Virus record (IMG/VR): IMGVR_UViG_3300028843_000046 | Coordinates: 1-22,001 of that record | Reading direction: 5' to 3' (one strand) | Length of the DNA: 22,001 bases | From: a virus | Shown here: positions 1-6,949 of the stretch, piece after piece | Layout of the letters: each line of letters begins with the position of its first letter | How positions within the stretch are numbered: position 1 is the first letter of the stretch | Program-made: the position numbers and the translations under genes | Notes under the pieces: model-generated | The model's input: the letters and a program-made list of their open reading frames with translations, nothing else | The model's database searches: none | Told to the model about the DNA's origin: nothing

Positions 1-388
1 TATCCTCCGGCAATCCAGCCGCCTTGTTTAGCGCGGAGTCTGCTGCGTTGTACAGCCCCACAGCCCCACGGCCAGTGCCAGCGATTGCTCGGGTGGCTAT
101 GTCATTTACATCGAGCACGTTCTTCACAACAGCGTCAGAAGCGATCCCCATAGCCTTAATCGGCGCCCCGAAAGGGGCTGGGATAGAGGCGTACACTTCG
201 CGCTGGTAGTCATTAAACCGATCAACAATCCCTCGCTTAGGCGCTGCGCTGCCTCTAGCAGCGGTTTGCGCCCCCGGGGCGACAGCAGGAATTGCAGGGT
301 TCGGCACACTGACACCGCGCTGGGAGTTCTGGAAGTTACGCTCTATTGCCCTGCGGTTCTGTATTTGCTCTGCTCTAAAGTCGGCCAT
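1..388 (-). CDS. 5' part of a virion or ejection-type protein (runs off left edge)
   Basis: This frame stays open from an ATG at 388-386 to the left edge, giving about 129 visible residues that begin MADFRAEQIQNRRAIERNF. The start lies inside the last codons of the adaptor gene (14-base overlap), with an AGG about 8 bases upstream, which fits translational coupling. The visible part is hydrophilic at the N-terminus, then has a Pro/Ala-rich linker (PNPAIPAVAPGAQTAARG, about residues 29-46), then an Ala/Gly-rich probably helical part (RAIAGTGRGAVGLYNAADSA, about residues 102-121). No catalytic motif is visible. Its place right after the head-tail adaptor is where podoviruses often encode tail or internal (ejection) proteins, so that role is an inference from position. 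It could be the start of a very long gene; the total length cannot be seen. I am confident it is a gene and unsure of its function. Confidence 0.75.
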   Translation of the reverse strand, partial: MADFRAEQIQNRRAIERNFQNSQRGVSVPNPAIPAVAPGAQTAARGSAAPKRGIVDRFNDYQREVYASIPAPFGAPIKAMGIASDAVVKNVLDVNDIATRAIAGTGRGAVGLYNAADSALNKAAGLPED

Positions 389-1025
389 TGTATGTACCTG
401 TCCAGTGGGTTAGCACCAGCTTGTCACCAGTGCGGTATCTATAGAGCTCGCGCTTTAAATCGCGCAGATACTTCAGCCAGCTCTCTTTGTATGTCTCAGC
501 CGCTGCAGTGCTCTCGCCGTCCTCGTCTGGGATGATGAGGCATCGGTAAGCTGCATAGTCTACCAGAGCATGCTGGTGCTCTTCTGGTATTTCTGAGTCT
601 GTGTCCTCGCTAACAGGGGTGCCCGGCATAACTGCACATAGCATCTCTATTGTGTATTCCGCGTCAGGCACCGGATAGAACGATACTCGCTTGTCGCCCA
701 GATTTGTTGTGAAGTGCCTAGGGGTGCCTAGGGTGTCCATAATATGCACCCCGTACGCTGCCCCACGGAGCCTGCCTAGAGCCTGCCTAGAGCCTGCCAC
801 CCGGGAGGCATACACCCGCAAAATGCGGCGGTCGAGCGTATAAGTAGCGGTGTCCGCCTCTACGTCGAGGGGCACCTCAGTGTTGATAAGGACGTGCGTC
901 TGCTTACACATAGTACGCTCGGCGTCGCGCAGGAGCTTGAGTATCGCTTCGTCAGCCCATAGGTACGGCGCGACCTCGTCCTGTATCAGCGATCTTACGT
1001 CGCTGATAAGCTCGTCGCCTGTCAC
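375..1025 (-). CDS. Head-tail adaptor (connector) protein
   Basis: This 216-residue protein is probably the adaptor ring that binds below the portal after DNA packaging and joins head to tail. It begins MTGDELISDVRSLIQDEVAP, then YLWADEAILKLLRDAERTMC. This short helical opening with a Trp and a run of hydrophobic helix positions resembles phage adaptors of the gp6/gp4-like kind. A strand-rich middle follows (TATYTLDRRILRVYASRV, about residues 59-76), then a C-terminal helical part with HALVDYAAYRCL and an ESWLKYLRDLKRELYRYR helix. The start is GTG at 1025-1023, overlapping the upstream stop in TAGTG. Its position directly after the capsid genes supports the role. Oddity: three tandem copies of an 11-bp unit (799-768) encode about residues 77-87, so one unit is read in all three frames. 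Confidence 0.75.
   Translation of the reverse strand: MTGDELISDVRSLIQDEVAPYLWADEAILKLLRDAERTMCKQTHVLINTEVPLDVEADTATYTLDRRILRVYASRVAGSRQALGRLRGAAYGVHIMDTLGTPRHFTTNLGDKRVSFYPVPDAEYTIEMLCAVMPGTPVSEDTDSEIPEEHQHALVDYAAYRCLIIPDEDGESTAAAETYKESWLKYLRDLKRELYRYRTGDKLVLTHWTGTYNGRL
714..733 (-). repeat. 10-bp tandem duplication inside the adaptor gene
   Basis: The plus-strand 10-mer gtgcctaggg is present twice back to back (714-723 and 724-733), about 35 bases from the 11-bp repeat and sharing the core gcctag. It encodes part of DTLGTPRH. It may be chance, or a trace of slippage in a gene segment tolerant of insertions. Confidence 0.75.
768..799 (-). repeat. 11-bp tandem repeat inside the adaptor gene
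   Basis: On the plus strand the unit gagcctgccta occurs at 768-778 and 779-789, and a third near-complete copy at 790-799. The unit length is not a multiple of three, so successive copies are read in different frames and give the peptide AGSRQALGRLR. Loss or gain of one unit would frameshift the essential-looking adaptor gene. Confidence 0.9.
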
Positions 1026-1339
1026 TACTCAGCCCCAGCCAACTCTGCAGCTTCCGCTTCTTCCTGTGCTTTCTTTGCAGCTTCCGCTTCTTTCTCTAGC
1101 ACAGCCATCCGCTTTTTCTCAGCCTCAGCCTCAGCCTTCTTATCCTTCTCGCGGCCTTTCTCGGCCGCCTTGGCTTGCTTAGCAGCGGCGTTCTTTTTGG
1201 CTGCGGCGCTGCGTTTCGTATTGGCCATCAGCTTTTTGGCGTCCGCCTCTGTGATGGGTTCCATATCGGGGTGGGTAGCTTGGAACTTAGTTACGATCCT
1301 CAGCTCCCCAGTCTTTTTGTTCTTTAAATATCCGGTCAT
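1025..1339 (-). CDS. Small Lys/Ala/Glu-rich helical protein between capsid and adaptor genes
   Basis: This 104-residue protein has a short ordered-looking N-terminus (MTGYLKNKKTGELRIVTKFQ, then THPDMEPITEADAKKLM). From about residue 40 onward it is almost entirely Ala, Lys and Glu, which predicts one long charged helix or coiled coil. The N-terminal half of the tail is strongly basic (KRSAAAKKNAAAKQAK) and the end is acidic (EEAEAAELAGAE). The start ATG has a GGAG-type ribosome site within AGGAGATAAGC, and the gene overlaps the GTG of the adaptor gene. Genes in this position in related phages are usually unnamed head or neck accessory proteins. A DNA- or neck-binding role would be a guess from charge. 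Function is not recognised. Confidence 0.7.
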   Translation of the reverse strand: MTGYLKNKKTGELRIVTKFQATHPDMEPITEADAKKLMANTKRSAAAKKNAAAKQAKAAEKGREKDKKAEAEAEKKRMAVLEKEAEAAKKAQEEAEAAELAGAE

Positions 1340-1360
1340 GCTTATCTCCTATTCGTGAAC

Positions 1361-1382
1361 GGCAGGGGCCGAAGCCCCCGCC
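1361..1382 (-). promoter_or_regulatory. Strong UUCG-loop hairpin between decoration gene and the 104-residue protein gene
   Basis: In the 59-base gap between the two genes, the minus-strand transcript reads GGCGGGGGC-TTCG-GCCCCTGCC: a 9-bp stem with one G-U wobble and a UUCG tetraloop. On the plus strand the wobble becomes an A/C mismatch, so the structure is better on the coding strand. No T-run follows (GTTCACGAATAGGAG), so it is not a classic intrinsic terminator. It could attenuate transcription, or protect the 3' end of the abundant coat and decoration mRNA. Confidence 0.7.
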
Positions 1383-1398
1383 TCTATTCAGCTATCCT

Positions 1399-1842
1399 CT
1401 AGCCCATCAGCGTGCACTCGACCACGACACGTACTTCTAGTACGGTCAGGTCTGCGGCTGCGGCTGGGCACGCCACTACGATCTTACTCGCGGCGGCGTA
1501 GAACTTACCAGCGGCGGCAATCAGAGCACCCGCGCCCTGAGTGAAGCCTAGCGCGTTCGCGTTCGCGGCGGCTACATACCCGTTAGGGTCTGCGCTGTCG
1601 CCCACGTCCACGGTGCTCGCTACGCCGTTGGCGTTGACGACTTCGATGAACACGTTGTGCACTAACGTACCGGCAGGGATATTCATTACTTCCGCAACGT
1701 CAGCCCCCGCAGTAGTCAGTCCACGCTTTGAGGCGTCGAAGGTGCCAGTAAGCACGGTTTGGGCGGGAGCACCTGCAGCGTTGCCTCCAGAGGAAGCCGC
1801 GATGTTGGGCCCGCCATTGATGTAGTCAGTATAAGTTGCCAT
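1399..1842 (-). CDS. Probable capsid decoration or head surface protein
   Basis: This 147-residue protein is encoded 13 bases after the coat gene. The N-terminus is Gly/Ala/Asn-rich and likely flexible (MATYTDYINGGPNIAASSGG). The rest is strand-like and rich in Val and Ala, with the segment TVDVGDSADPNGYVAAANAN (about residues 78-97) and a hydrophobic end (LTVLEVRVVVECTLMG). Short beta domains carrying a VDVGDS-type turn are, as I recall, found in phage virion proteins encoded next to coat proteins, which suggests binding to the capsid surface. The start is the ATG at 1842-1840 with an AGG upstream. A stable hairpin follows the stop codon. It could instead be a head fibre or minor tail protein; the decoration role rests on position and composition. 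Confidence 0.65.
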   Translation of the reverse strand: MATYTDYINGGPNIAASSGGNAAGAPAQTVLTGTFDASKRGLTTAGADVAEVMNIPAGTLVHNVFIEVVNANGVASTVDVGDSADPNGYVAAANANALGFTQGAGALIAAAGKFYAAASKIVVACPAAAADLTVLEVRVVVECTLMG

Positions 1843-1855
1843 GATTGATTACCTG

Positions 1856-2779
1856 TTATGTTGCGTTATAAGCGTAACCAGCGACGAGAGAATCGCCGTC
1901 AATGACCTTAAAGCCAAAGATCTGCAGGCCGCGCATGATGTCACCAAAGGTAGACTCAGCACGAAGCGTCTCTGTTTTCACCAGCTGGGAAGCGAAGGTC
2001 AGGCCTTGCTTAACCCCGGCGATGAAGTCAAAGGCTTCGTTAGCACCATCGGTTACGTGGGACAGGTTGTTGCTCGTGTAGATAGTGAACCTGTCGATCA
2101 TACCCACCCGGCCGTTACGCAGTGGGGAAGACCCGTCTTGGGTCAAGGAAGCATCCTTGATGTCAGACAGCTTCAACAGCGTAGTAGCCCAGTAAGGCAA
2201 TACCAGAAACCGGCCTGTCTCTGGGCGGTTCTGCTCGTCCAGCACCTGACCCATGTTAAGAATCAGGTCGAGGATGTTGGCCTTGGTTACGCCCACAGGA
2301 GTACCAGTTACGCCGAGGTTGATATTGCCCGAGATGCGACCCGCAGTAGCGCCTTTGTTGAGCGCAGAAATATCAGGCACGATAGACCCGAGGACCTGTG
2401 TGTCGATGTTGATTTTCATCTGCTCAGATGCGTCTTGCGACCACATATTCATAGCAACGATGTCACGCTGGATAGCCTGCACGTCGTCGATGATAGCGGC
2501 CCAGTACTTGCCCTTGTCGATCAGTAGCTCCACCTTGGTGCCTTTAGGGCGCTGCAGGGTGAGGTTCTGGCCAGACTCGTAGTCATTGATGGCAAGAGTT
2601 GGGATGGTACGAATGATAACCTTGTCGCCTTCCGACTTGATTTCACCTTCGTAGTTCGTGTTCGAGATTGCGGTCAGAACAGTTGTATCGTAGAACTTCT
2701 CGATCAACTTCTTAGACCAAATCTCAGGGATAAAAGTACCCGAGTAGGATACACCCCCATTTACGACTGGATAAGTCAT
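1856..2779 (-). CDS. Major capsid protein (HK97-like fold expected)
   Basis: This 307-residue protein is the most likely coat protein. It begins MTYPVVNGGVSYSGTFIPEI, then WSKKLIEKFYDTTVLTAISN, an opening widespread in short podovirus-type coat proteins. It continues with a charged loop (YEGEIKSEGDKVIIRTIP), the GKYWAAIIDDVQAIQ segment near residue 95, a central LVLPYWATTLLKL region and a C-terminal strand (GLQIFGFKVIDGDSLVAGYA). No N-terminal prodomain and no nearby protease are seen, so assembly probably uses a separate scaffold without proteolytic maturation. It has the clearest ribosome site in the window (GGAG, 8 bases before the ATG), as expected for the most abundant virion protein. 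It lies between the scaffold and decoration genes, the usual order. The family assignment is strong by pattern but was not tested by search. Confidence 0.88.
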   Translation of the reverse strand: MTYPVVNGGVSYSGTFIPEIWSKKLIEKFYDTTVLTAISNTNYEGEIKSEGDKVIIRTIPTLAINDYESGQNLTLQRPKGTKVELLIDKGKYWAAIIDDVQAIQRDIVAMNMWSQDASEQMKINIDTQVLGSIVPDISALNKGATAGRISGNINLGVTGTPVGVTKANILDLILNMGQVLDEQNRPETGRFLVLPYWATTLLKLSDIKDASLTQDGSSPLRNGRVGMIDRFTIYTSNNLSHVTDGANEAFDFIAGVKQGLTFASQLVKTETLRAESTFGDIMRGLQIFGFKVIDGDSLVAGYAYNAT

Positions 2780-2787
2780 GTCTAAAT

Positions 2788-2791
2788 CTCC
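2788..2791 (-). promoter_or_regulatory. Ribosome binding site of the major capsid gene
   Basis: GGAG on the minus strand, in ACGGAGATTTAGACATG, is spaced 8 bases from the coat start codon at 2779. It fixes this start and suggests strong translation. Confidence 0.7.
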
Positions 2792-2807
2792 GTAGAAATA
2801 GTGTTAA

Positions 2808-3836
2808 TTACGCCGCCCATCTACCGTCAGATTGGGCAGCAAACATATCGCGCTCCAGAATGTTAAATTCCTGCTTGGTGATCTCTCCCCTTCGCAGGCC
2901 ATCGTAGAGCTCATTAACGGCGGCGGCGTTCCATGTACGCTTCTGACCTTGTGCCGGTGCGGCAGCAGTTGTTTTGCCCGGGGCGACAAGTTTTTCTTTC
3001 GCGGACTTTCTTGCAGTTGCTGCTACCTCTTGCAGCTGGGGCTTTTGTCCACCACCTACCTCTTTCTGGTATGCAGTGAAAAACGCCGAAGCTCTGTTAG
3101 CATCCCCCGCCTGTACAGCGCTGCCTAGTAAATCCAGCCGCGCTACACCCGCGAAATTATCTTGTTCTCCTAACCACGAATTAAAACCTTCGTCTGTGTT
3201 CAGGGCTTCCCAATCCGGCACTAGTCGGTCAAGCGCTGCGTCGAAACTACTCCTTGCGGTAGTAGCTGCACTCTGGGCTACGTGCTCTAGTGAGCCCTCT
3301 AGCTTAGAGAATCGTTTTGCAAACTTGTCCAGTATCGCTTCACTTGCAGACAGGGCTACTTGGTTTGATATTTGCTGAACCATGTCAACCATATCACCGC
3401 CATACTCGTCCACGAACTGCTTAGTGTCTAGTTCCGGTTTTGGGGCTTCTGAACTACTGGCCTCTTGCGCTGGGTCTTTGTCAGCCATCCGGCTAATGAC
3501 CTGTCGCATGGCAGTCAGCTCTTCGTCTTTCTTCGCAATCATGCCTTGGGCGACTCTATGACGCTGGTCAGCCTTCTCTAGGTCCTTGCGGATCTCAGCT
3601 AGCTGGGCGTCGTGGTCTGCTTCTGCATCTGTACTTTGGTCAAGCGCTTGGTCCGCTTGCACGCCTGTATCGTCCGGGCTTTCTCCCGGCTCGGGGATGG
3701 CAGCATCCGTCTCAGCTACTGGGTCTTCTACCGTCTCAGCTACGGGGCTATCAGCCTCTTCGCTCTGCGGTTGATTCAGTGCTTCGATCATTCGGTCGGC
3801 CTCTTCTCCTGCTTTCTTTGGGTCAAACTCTGACAT
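2808..3836 (-). CDS. Capsid assembly scaffolding protein
   Basis: This 342-residue protein is encoded between portal and coat and has the usual scaffold makeup. An acidic, Pro/Glu/Asp-rich and probably disordered N-terminus (about residues 1-75) is followed by a charged coiled coil (HDAQLAEIRKDLEKADQRH, about residues 75-117). A middle helical part follows, then a basic/aliphatic C-terminal helix-turn-helix (VNELYDGLRRGEITKQEF, then ERDMFAAQSDGRW, about residues 307-341). In known scaffolds such as that of P22, the C-terminal helices bind the coat protein; the same role is inferred here. The start is the ATG at 3836-3834. A short linker (GQKRTW) separates an Ala-rich stretch from the C-terminal domain. 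Composition, length and position agree well. Confidence 0.82.
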   Translation of the reverse strand: MSEFDPKKAGEEADRMIEALNQPQSEEADSPVAETVEDPVAETDAAIPEPGESPDDTGVQADQALDQSTDAEADHDAQLAEIRKDLEKADQRHRVAQGMIAKKDEELTAMRQVISRMADKDPAQEASSSEAPKPELDTKQFVDEYGGDMVDMVQQISNQVALSASEAILDKFAKRFSKLEGSLEHVAQSAATTARSSFDAALDRLVPDWEALNTDEGFNSWLGEQDNFAGVARLDLLGSAVQAGDANRASAFFTAYQKEVGGGQKPQLQEVAATARKSAKEKLVAPGKTTAAAPAQGQKRTWNAAAVNELYDGLRRGEITKQEFNILERDMFAAQSDGRWAA

Positions 3837-3896
3837 TGTCGTGTTCTCGTTGATGTACCGGACTTAGCTTTTCTTTCGATGCCTCGCCTATACTGT

Positions 3897-4106
3897 TCAT
3901 AAGTTGTCCGAGGCAGTAGATATGGCTTTCATAATAGCCTTTATCTCCTGCACGCGGCCTTGTGCCCATCGCACTGAGACATCATCCTTCATGCTTTCCA
4001 TCTGGTCTTGATGTCTCTCTAGGCGGCTTTTCAGCCACTCAGTTAGGTGGGGCTCTGAGGCATTAACTCTCGCTAGTGACTCAGTTACCCGTCTGTCCAT
4101 TTTCAT
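3897..4106 (-). CDS. Small helical protein between portal and scaffold genes
   Basis: This 69-residue, highly charged, all-helical-looking protein (MKMDRRVTESLARVNASEPH, then LTEWLKSRLERHQDQMESM) ends with WAQGRVQEIKAIMKAI. Similar short proteins with a WL...L...RW.QGRAQ-like pattern sit beside portal genes in several tailed phages and are generally unnamed. It starts 12 bases after the portal stop. ATG codons at 4106 and 4100 (MKM) are both possible starts. A 60-base gap follows before the scaffold. It could be an assembly chaperone or a minor head protein; function is not recognised. Confidence 0.65.
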   Translation of the reverse strand: MKMDRRVTESLARVNASEPHLTEWLKSRLERHQDQMESMKDDVSVRWAQGRVQEIKAIMKAISTASDNL

Positions 4107-4118
4107 AGTGTATCACAC

Positions 4119-6158
4119 TCACTGCGCAGAGCGCATGTTGTTATTGCTGAAGTTAGCTGTGGGGGGCTGCCCCGTGAACAGCTGGTCTTGGTTAGGCTGG
4201 CTTATCGCCGACTGCCCGTCGGGGCCCTGCCCGACCGGAGCTGGTTGCGGTTGCGGTTGCGCATCCGCCTTAGGTACTATCCTATTGACATCCATTTCCA
4301 GCCCCTTCGCCACCTCTCTCAGGATCTCGCGTCGGCCTTCTTTACCGACTATCTCCGCATCAATCGGGTTGGCTGTCGCTTGCAAGAACTCGTTGCGGCG
4401 TAGCTGCAGGGTCTCTATCTGCATAAGCGCTATCGCGCCTCTGGCTTCTACCTGTGCGTCGCCCTTCACTGAGTTGTCGTCCTCGAACATCATATTGTAT
4501 GTGTACAGCGCGGCTAGCATAGGGGTCACTATCCGGGTGTCAATGGTGGACACGACGCCCTTCAGGCCTTTATTAGCTGCATTGAACAGCATAGACATGC
4601 CGGAGGCCGTGCGCCCTATTCCACCACTGATACTGTCACTGCCGCCCATGTACCTAGGTATGAGGCTCCAGTCGTCCGCGTACTGGTAAAACTTATCCAG
4701 TACGCTTATTAGCGCCGCTGCGTTCATATCAGGCTGAAAGAACTTGATCGCGTCCCCCGTGCTGCCGTATTCGCTATCGACGGTCTGCCAGATCTTCCAC
4801 GGGTGTTGGGTCTCTATGTCCTCGCCTGCTGGCAATCGGTCTATATTCACCTCTACCTGTGGGCCACTCGCAATACTCATGTTATTGACCAGCGCTCTTA
4901 GCGCGGAGTTGGTCACGCCCTCTATGTCTCGTAGTCCGTCTGGCAAGCCTTGGCCCCAGTACTCCCCGGGGATTTCTTCCCAGCAGGCTTTATATATCGG
5001 CCGTAGGCCTATAGGGCTAGGGTTTATCTGCGCCTTGATAACATGCCTGCCTATGAGCCACGCCGTTACCTCGTAGTCCAGTTTGCTGTTCGGCACGTCC
5101 TCTTTAGACAGCCCCCAATCGAGCAAATCTTCACCGCTGATAGGCCCGTAGTACTCCAGCGCCTCTACGTCTTGGTCCGGGGATAAGTAGCTCACATCGC
5201 CACGCTCCGCGTCCGCTTGGTTGGCGTCCGTGAGGCCCAGCCAGTTCACTAGCGAGCCTCCTTTGTGTTCTTCTAGTACTGTGAGTATCGCTTCCTCGTT
5301 ATACCCTTCGACCCCTATCAGGTCTTGTAGTTCTGTCCGGGAAAGCGAGATGTGCTCTATCCAATAGCTGTCCTGTGGCGTCGTGGCGCCCGGAGCGGGG
5401 TACGCCCGGAGCGGGTCTACTCTTTGGAACGTAGGCACTATCTCTTCAGTCGGCACCGCCGCCCACTCACCTTGGACCGTCTCCCATTTTAGGGCAGTCT
5501 TCTTGCGGTAGATAGGGCCCTTGAAGTGCGCTGCTGGGTATGTAACGAAGTCGTTAAGGAAGTCGGACCACTCTTGCACATACCCTGTCTGTGTCAGCTG
5601 GTCAGCCATGAGATCTTCCATGCGCTCCACTGACAGCTTCGCTTGTTCTTTCATGCGCATGCGCACCGCGTCGATTAGCTCGTTCTTACGCTGCTGCACC
5701 ATACCCGTTGGCGGAGCCTTGCCCTGCACTGACACAGCCTCCATGATTTCTTTCTGGATGGTAGTCTCTACCTCTTTCATATCGTCGGGGGTGAGCGACG
5801 GCACCGGGGTGGCCTTGAGTGTCCACGCTTTCTCTGTCTGCCCTAGATACACGTCTTCTAGCCAAGAGCCTGCAATCCTGCACTTGTTGCTTACCACGCG
5901 GCCAAACTCCTCAGAGCCTCCGGTTTCGGATCTGATCTCGGCCAGCTTCTGGGGGTCGTACTCCCCACGTCGCGACCGTTGCGCGGCTAGTATGCGGTCT
6001 TTGACCAGCGTTTGTTTGTTGGTTCTGGCAGCTTCCCAGCTCTTATTGATATACCCGGATATTCCAGATACTGCCATGTCCGGTAGGTCTAGCGAGTTTT
6101 CCGCCTCTGTGGCAGCGTCGATAGCGTCTAGTTCCTTGTTTGTGACCACGGATACCAT
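4119..6158 (-). CDS. Portal protein
   Basis: This 679-residue protein should form the dodecameric ring at one capsid vertex through which DNA is packaged and ejected. Length and layout fit podovirus-type portals. A helical N-terminus is followed by RVVSNKCRIAGSWLEDVYLG (about residues 87-106) and a segment (about 390-442) with EEIPGEYWGQGLPDGLRDIE and VTNSALRALVNNMSIASGPQ, typical of the portal core. Next are IKFFQPDMNAAALISVLDKF and IGRTASGMSMLFNAANKGLK (about 514-533), matching the long stem helix region. A C-terminal Gln/Pro-rich flexible tail follows about residue 630. The ATG overlaps the upstream stop in TAATG. The tail region contains three GCAACC hexamers read as Gln-Pro. The terminase is not in the window, so it probably lies beyond one edge. 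Confidence 0.9.
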   Translation of the reverse strand: MVSVVTNKELDAIDAATEAENSLDLPDMAVSGISGYINKSWEAARTNKQTLVKDRILAAQRSRRGEYDPQKLAEIRSETGGSEEFGRVVSNKCRIAGSWLEDVYLGQTEKAWTLKATPVPSLTPDDMKEVETTIQKEIMEAVSVQGKAPPTGMVQQRKNELIDAVRMRMKEQAKLSVERMEDLMADQLTQTGYVQEWSDFLNDFVTYPAAHFKGPIYRKKTALKWETVQGEWAAVPTEEIVPTFQRVDPLRAYPAPGATTPQDSYWIEHISLSRTELQDLIGVEGYNEEAILTVLEEHKGGSLVNWLGLTDANQADAERGDVSYLSPDQDVEALEYYGPISGEDLLDWGLSKEDVPNSKLDYEVTAWLIGRHVIKAQINPSPIGLRPIYKACWEEIPGEYWGQGLPDGLRDIEGVTNSALRALVNNMSIASGPQVEVNIDRLPAGEDIETQHPWKIWQTVDSEYGSTGDAIKFFQPDMNAAALISVLDKFYQYADDWSLIPRYMGGSDSISGGIGRTASGMSMLFNAANKGLKGVVSTIDTRIVTPMLAALYTYNMMFEDDNSVKGDAQVEARGAIALMQIETLQLRRNEFLQATANPIDAEIVGKEGRREILREVAKGLEMDVNRIVPKADAQPQPQPAPVGQGPDGQSAISQPNQDQLFTGQPPTANFSNNNMRSAQ
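4243..4260 (-). repeat. Three tandem GCAACC hexamers in the portal C-terminal tail
   Basis: The plus strand shows ggttgc three times (4243-4260). Read in the portal frame they give the QPQPQP part of the flexible tail. The same hexamer is repeated four times in the fibre gene (17527-17550), where it is read in another frame as Ala-Thr. Confidence 0.85.
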
Positions 6159-6940
6159 TAGACGGCCCCCGCTGATTGGGCAGTCTTATCCGCCTTTCGT
6201 TTCTGCTTACCCGCCACCTCTCTCGCTTTATCCACTAGCCCGTCAAAGAACTTGGTGCCGTAGTACTCTACTATGTTTTTAGGCACGACGAACTCCCCGT
6301 TGGAAAGCGCCGCTGGCCTCTCGCCGTCGATAACAGCAGGGATAGAGTCAGACTTGCCAGTACCAGCGCCTCTCACCAGAGCACCCCCAACGTCTACGGA
6401 CCCTCCATCTGCGAAGCCGGGCGTGGTAGCCCCCGACGCTATTTGTTTCAGCACCTTAGCCCGCTTGGCCGCCCGCATCTGCGCCATGGCGGGGATAGCG
6501 ATCTGGTAGTCTAGCTCCGGCAGTCCGGCATCGGCCGCCGCTTGCCGGTACAAATCATAGTCTGCGTCTACTGGGCCTCCCTCCGCGAACCTCTGGGGGG
6601 CTAGGCTGCTATCCAAAGAGAATCTGCTCCCTCCGGGCACGCTGTTAAGCCTACCTACCTGATTGCCCGCACTGATGGCCCCAGCCTCGAAGCCCCCAAA
6701 CGCGGGTGCCGGGGCGAACCCTTCAGGCTCCCCAGTACTGCTTAGAGTGTCCGTCGCTAGGTTCTGCACTGCTGCTTGGGAGTCCTGCAGGGCGTTGCGT
6801 GATACGGAGTCTGGTTGTATCGTGGGGACTGTCTCCCGGTTAATCGCTGCTCTGGATAGGGCCTGCTCTGTCTGGGCCCCTTGCAGGGTTAGTTTACTGT
6901 CCAGCGCCGTGGCGAATTGCTCGTTAAATCTGTTTCTCAT
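6158..6940 (-). CDS. Virion protein with tape-measure-like Gly motif
   Basis: This 260-residue protein is encoded immediately before the portal. Residues 174-232 hold a motif often seen at the ends of phage tape-measure and other tail proteins: PGFADGGSVDVGGALVRGAG, then GKSDSIPAVIDGERPAALSN, then GEFVVPKNIVEYYGTKFFDG. A second short match, RFAEGGPVDADYDLYRQAA, lies at about 117-135. The N-terminal 100 residues look disordered, and the C-terminus is basic (GKQKRKADK). The start ATG has AGGA 7 bases upstream. The protein is far too short to be a tape measure, so it may be a stand-alone carrier of this domain or a connector to the portal. The exact role is unknown; that it is a virion component is likely from context and motif. 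Confidence 0.72.
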   Translation of the reverse strand: MRNRFNEQFATALDSKLTLQGAQTEQALSRAAINRETVPTIQPDSVSRNALQDSQAAVQNLATDTLSSTGEPEGFAPAPAFGGFEAGAISAGNQVGRLNSVPGGSRFSLDSSLAPQRFAEGGPVDADYDLYRQAAADAGLPELDYQIAIPAMAQMRAAKRAKVLKQIASGATTPGFADGGSVDVGGALVRGAGTGKSDSIPAVIDGERPAALSNGEFVVPKNIVEYYGTKFFDGLVDKAREVAGKQKRKADKTAQSAGAV

Positions 6941-6949
6941 CGTGCTGTC

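Noticed and set aside
1361-1382. Rho-independent terminator
   Set aside because: The stem is strong but no T-run follows, and essential-type genes continue immediately downstream on the same strand. It is listed as a hairpin instead.
1841-2527. Plus-strand open frame of 228 codons
   Set aside because: It lies entirely opposite the well-supported major capsid gene, with no ribosome site or recognisable protein pattern.
3837-3896. Possible promoter in the 60-base gap before the scaffold gene
   Set aside because: A TATAGG-like hexamer is present but no matching -35 element lies 16-18 bases upstream. No repeated phage promoter motif is visible elsewhere in the window.
4108-4689. Plus-strand open frames opposite the portal, including 5521-6282
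   Set aside because: They are shadows of the portal gene. Every real gene in the window is on the minus strand.
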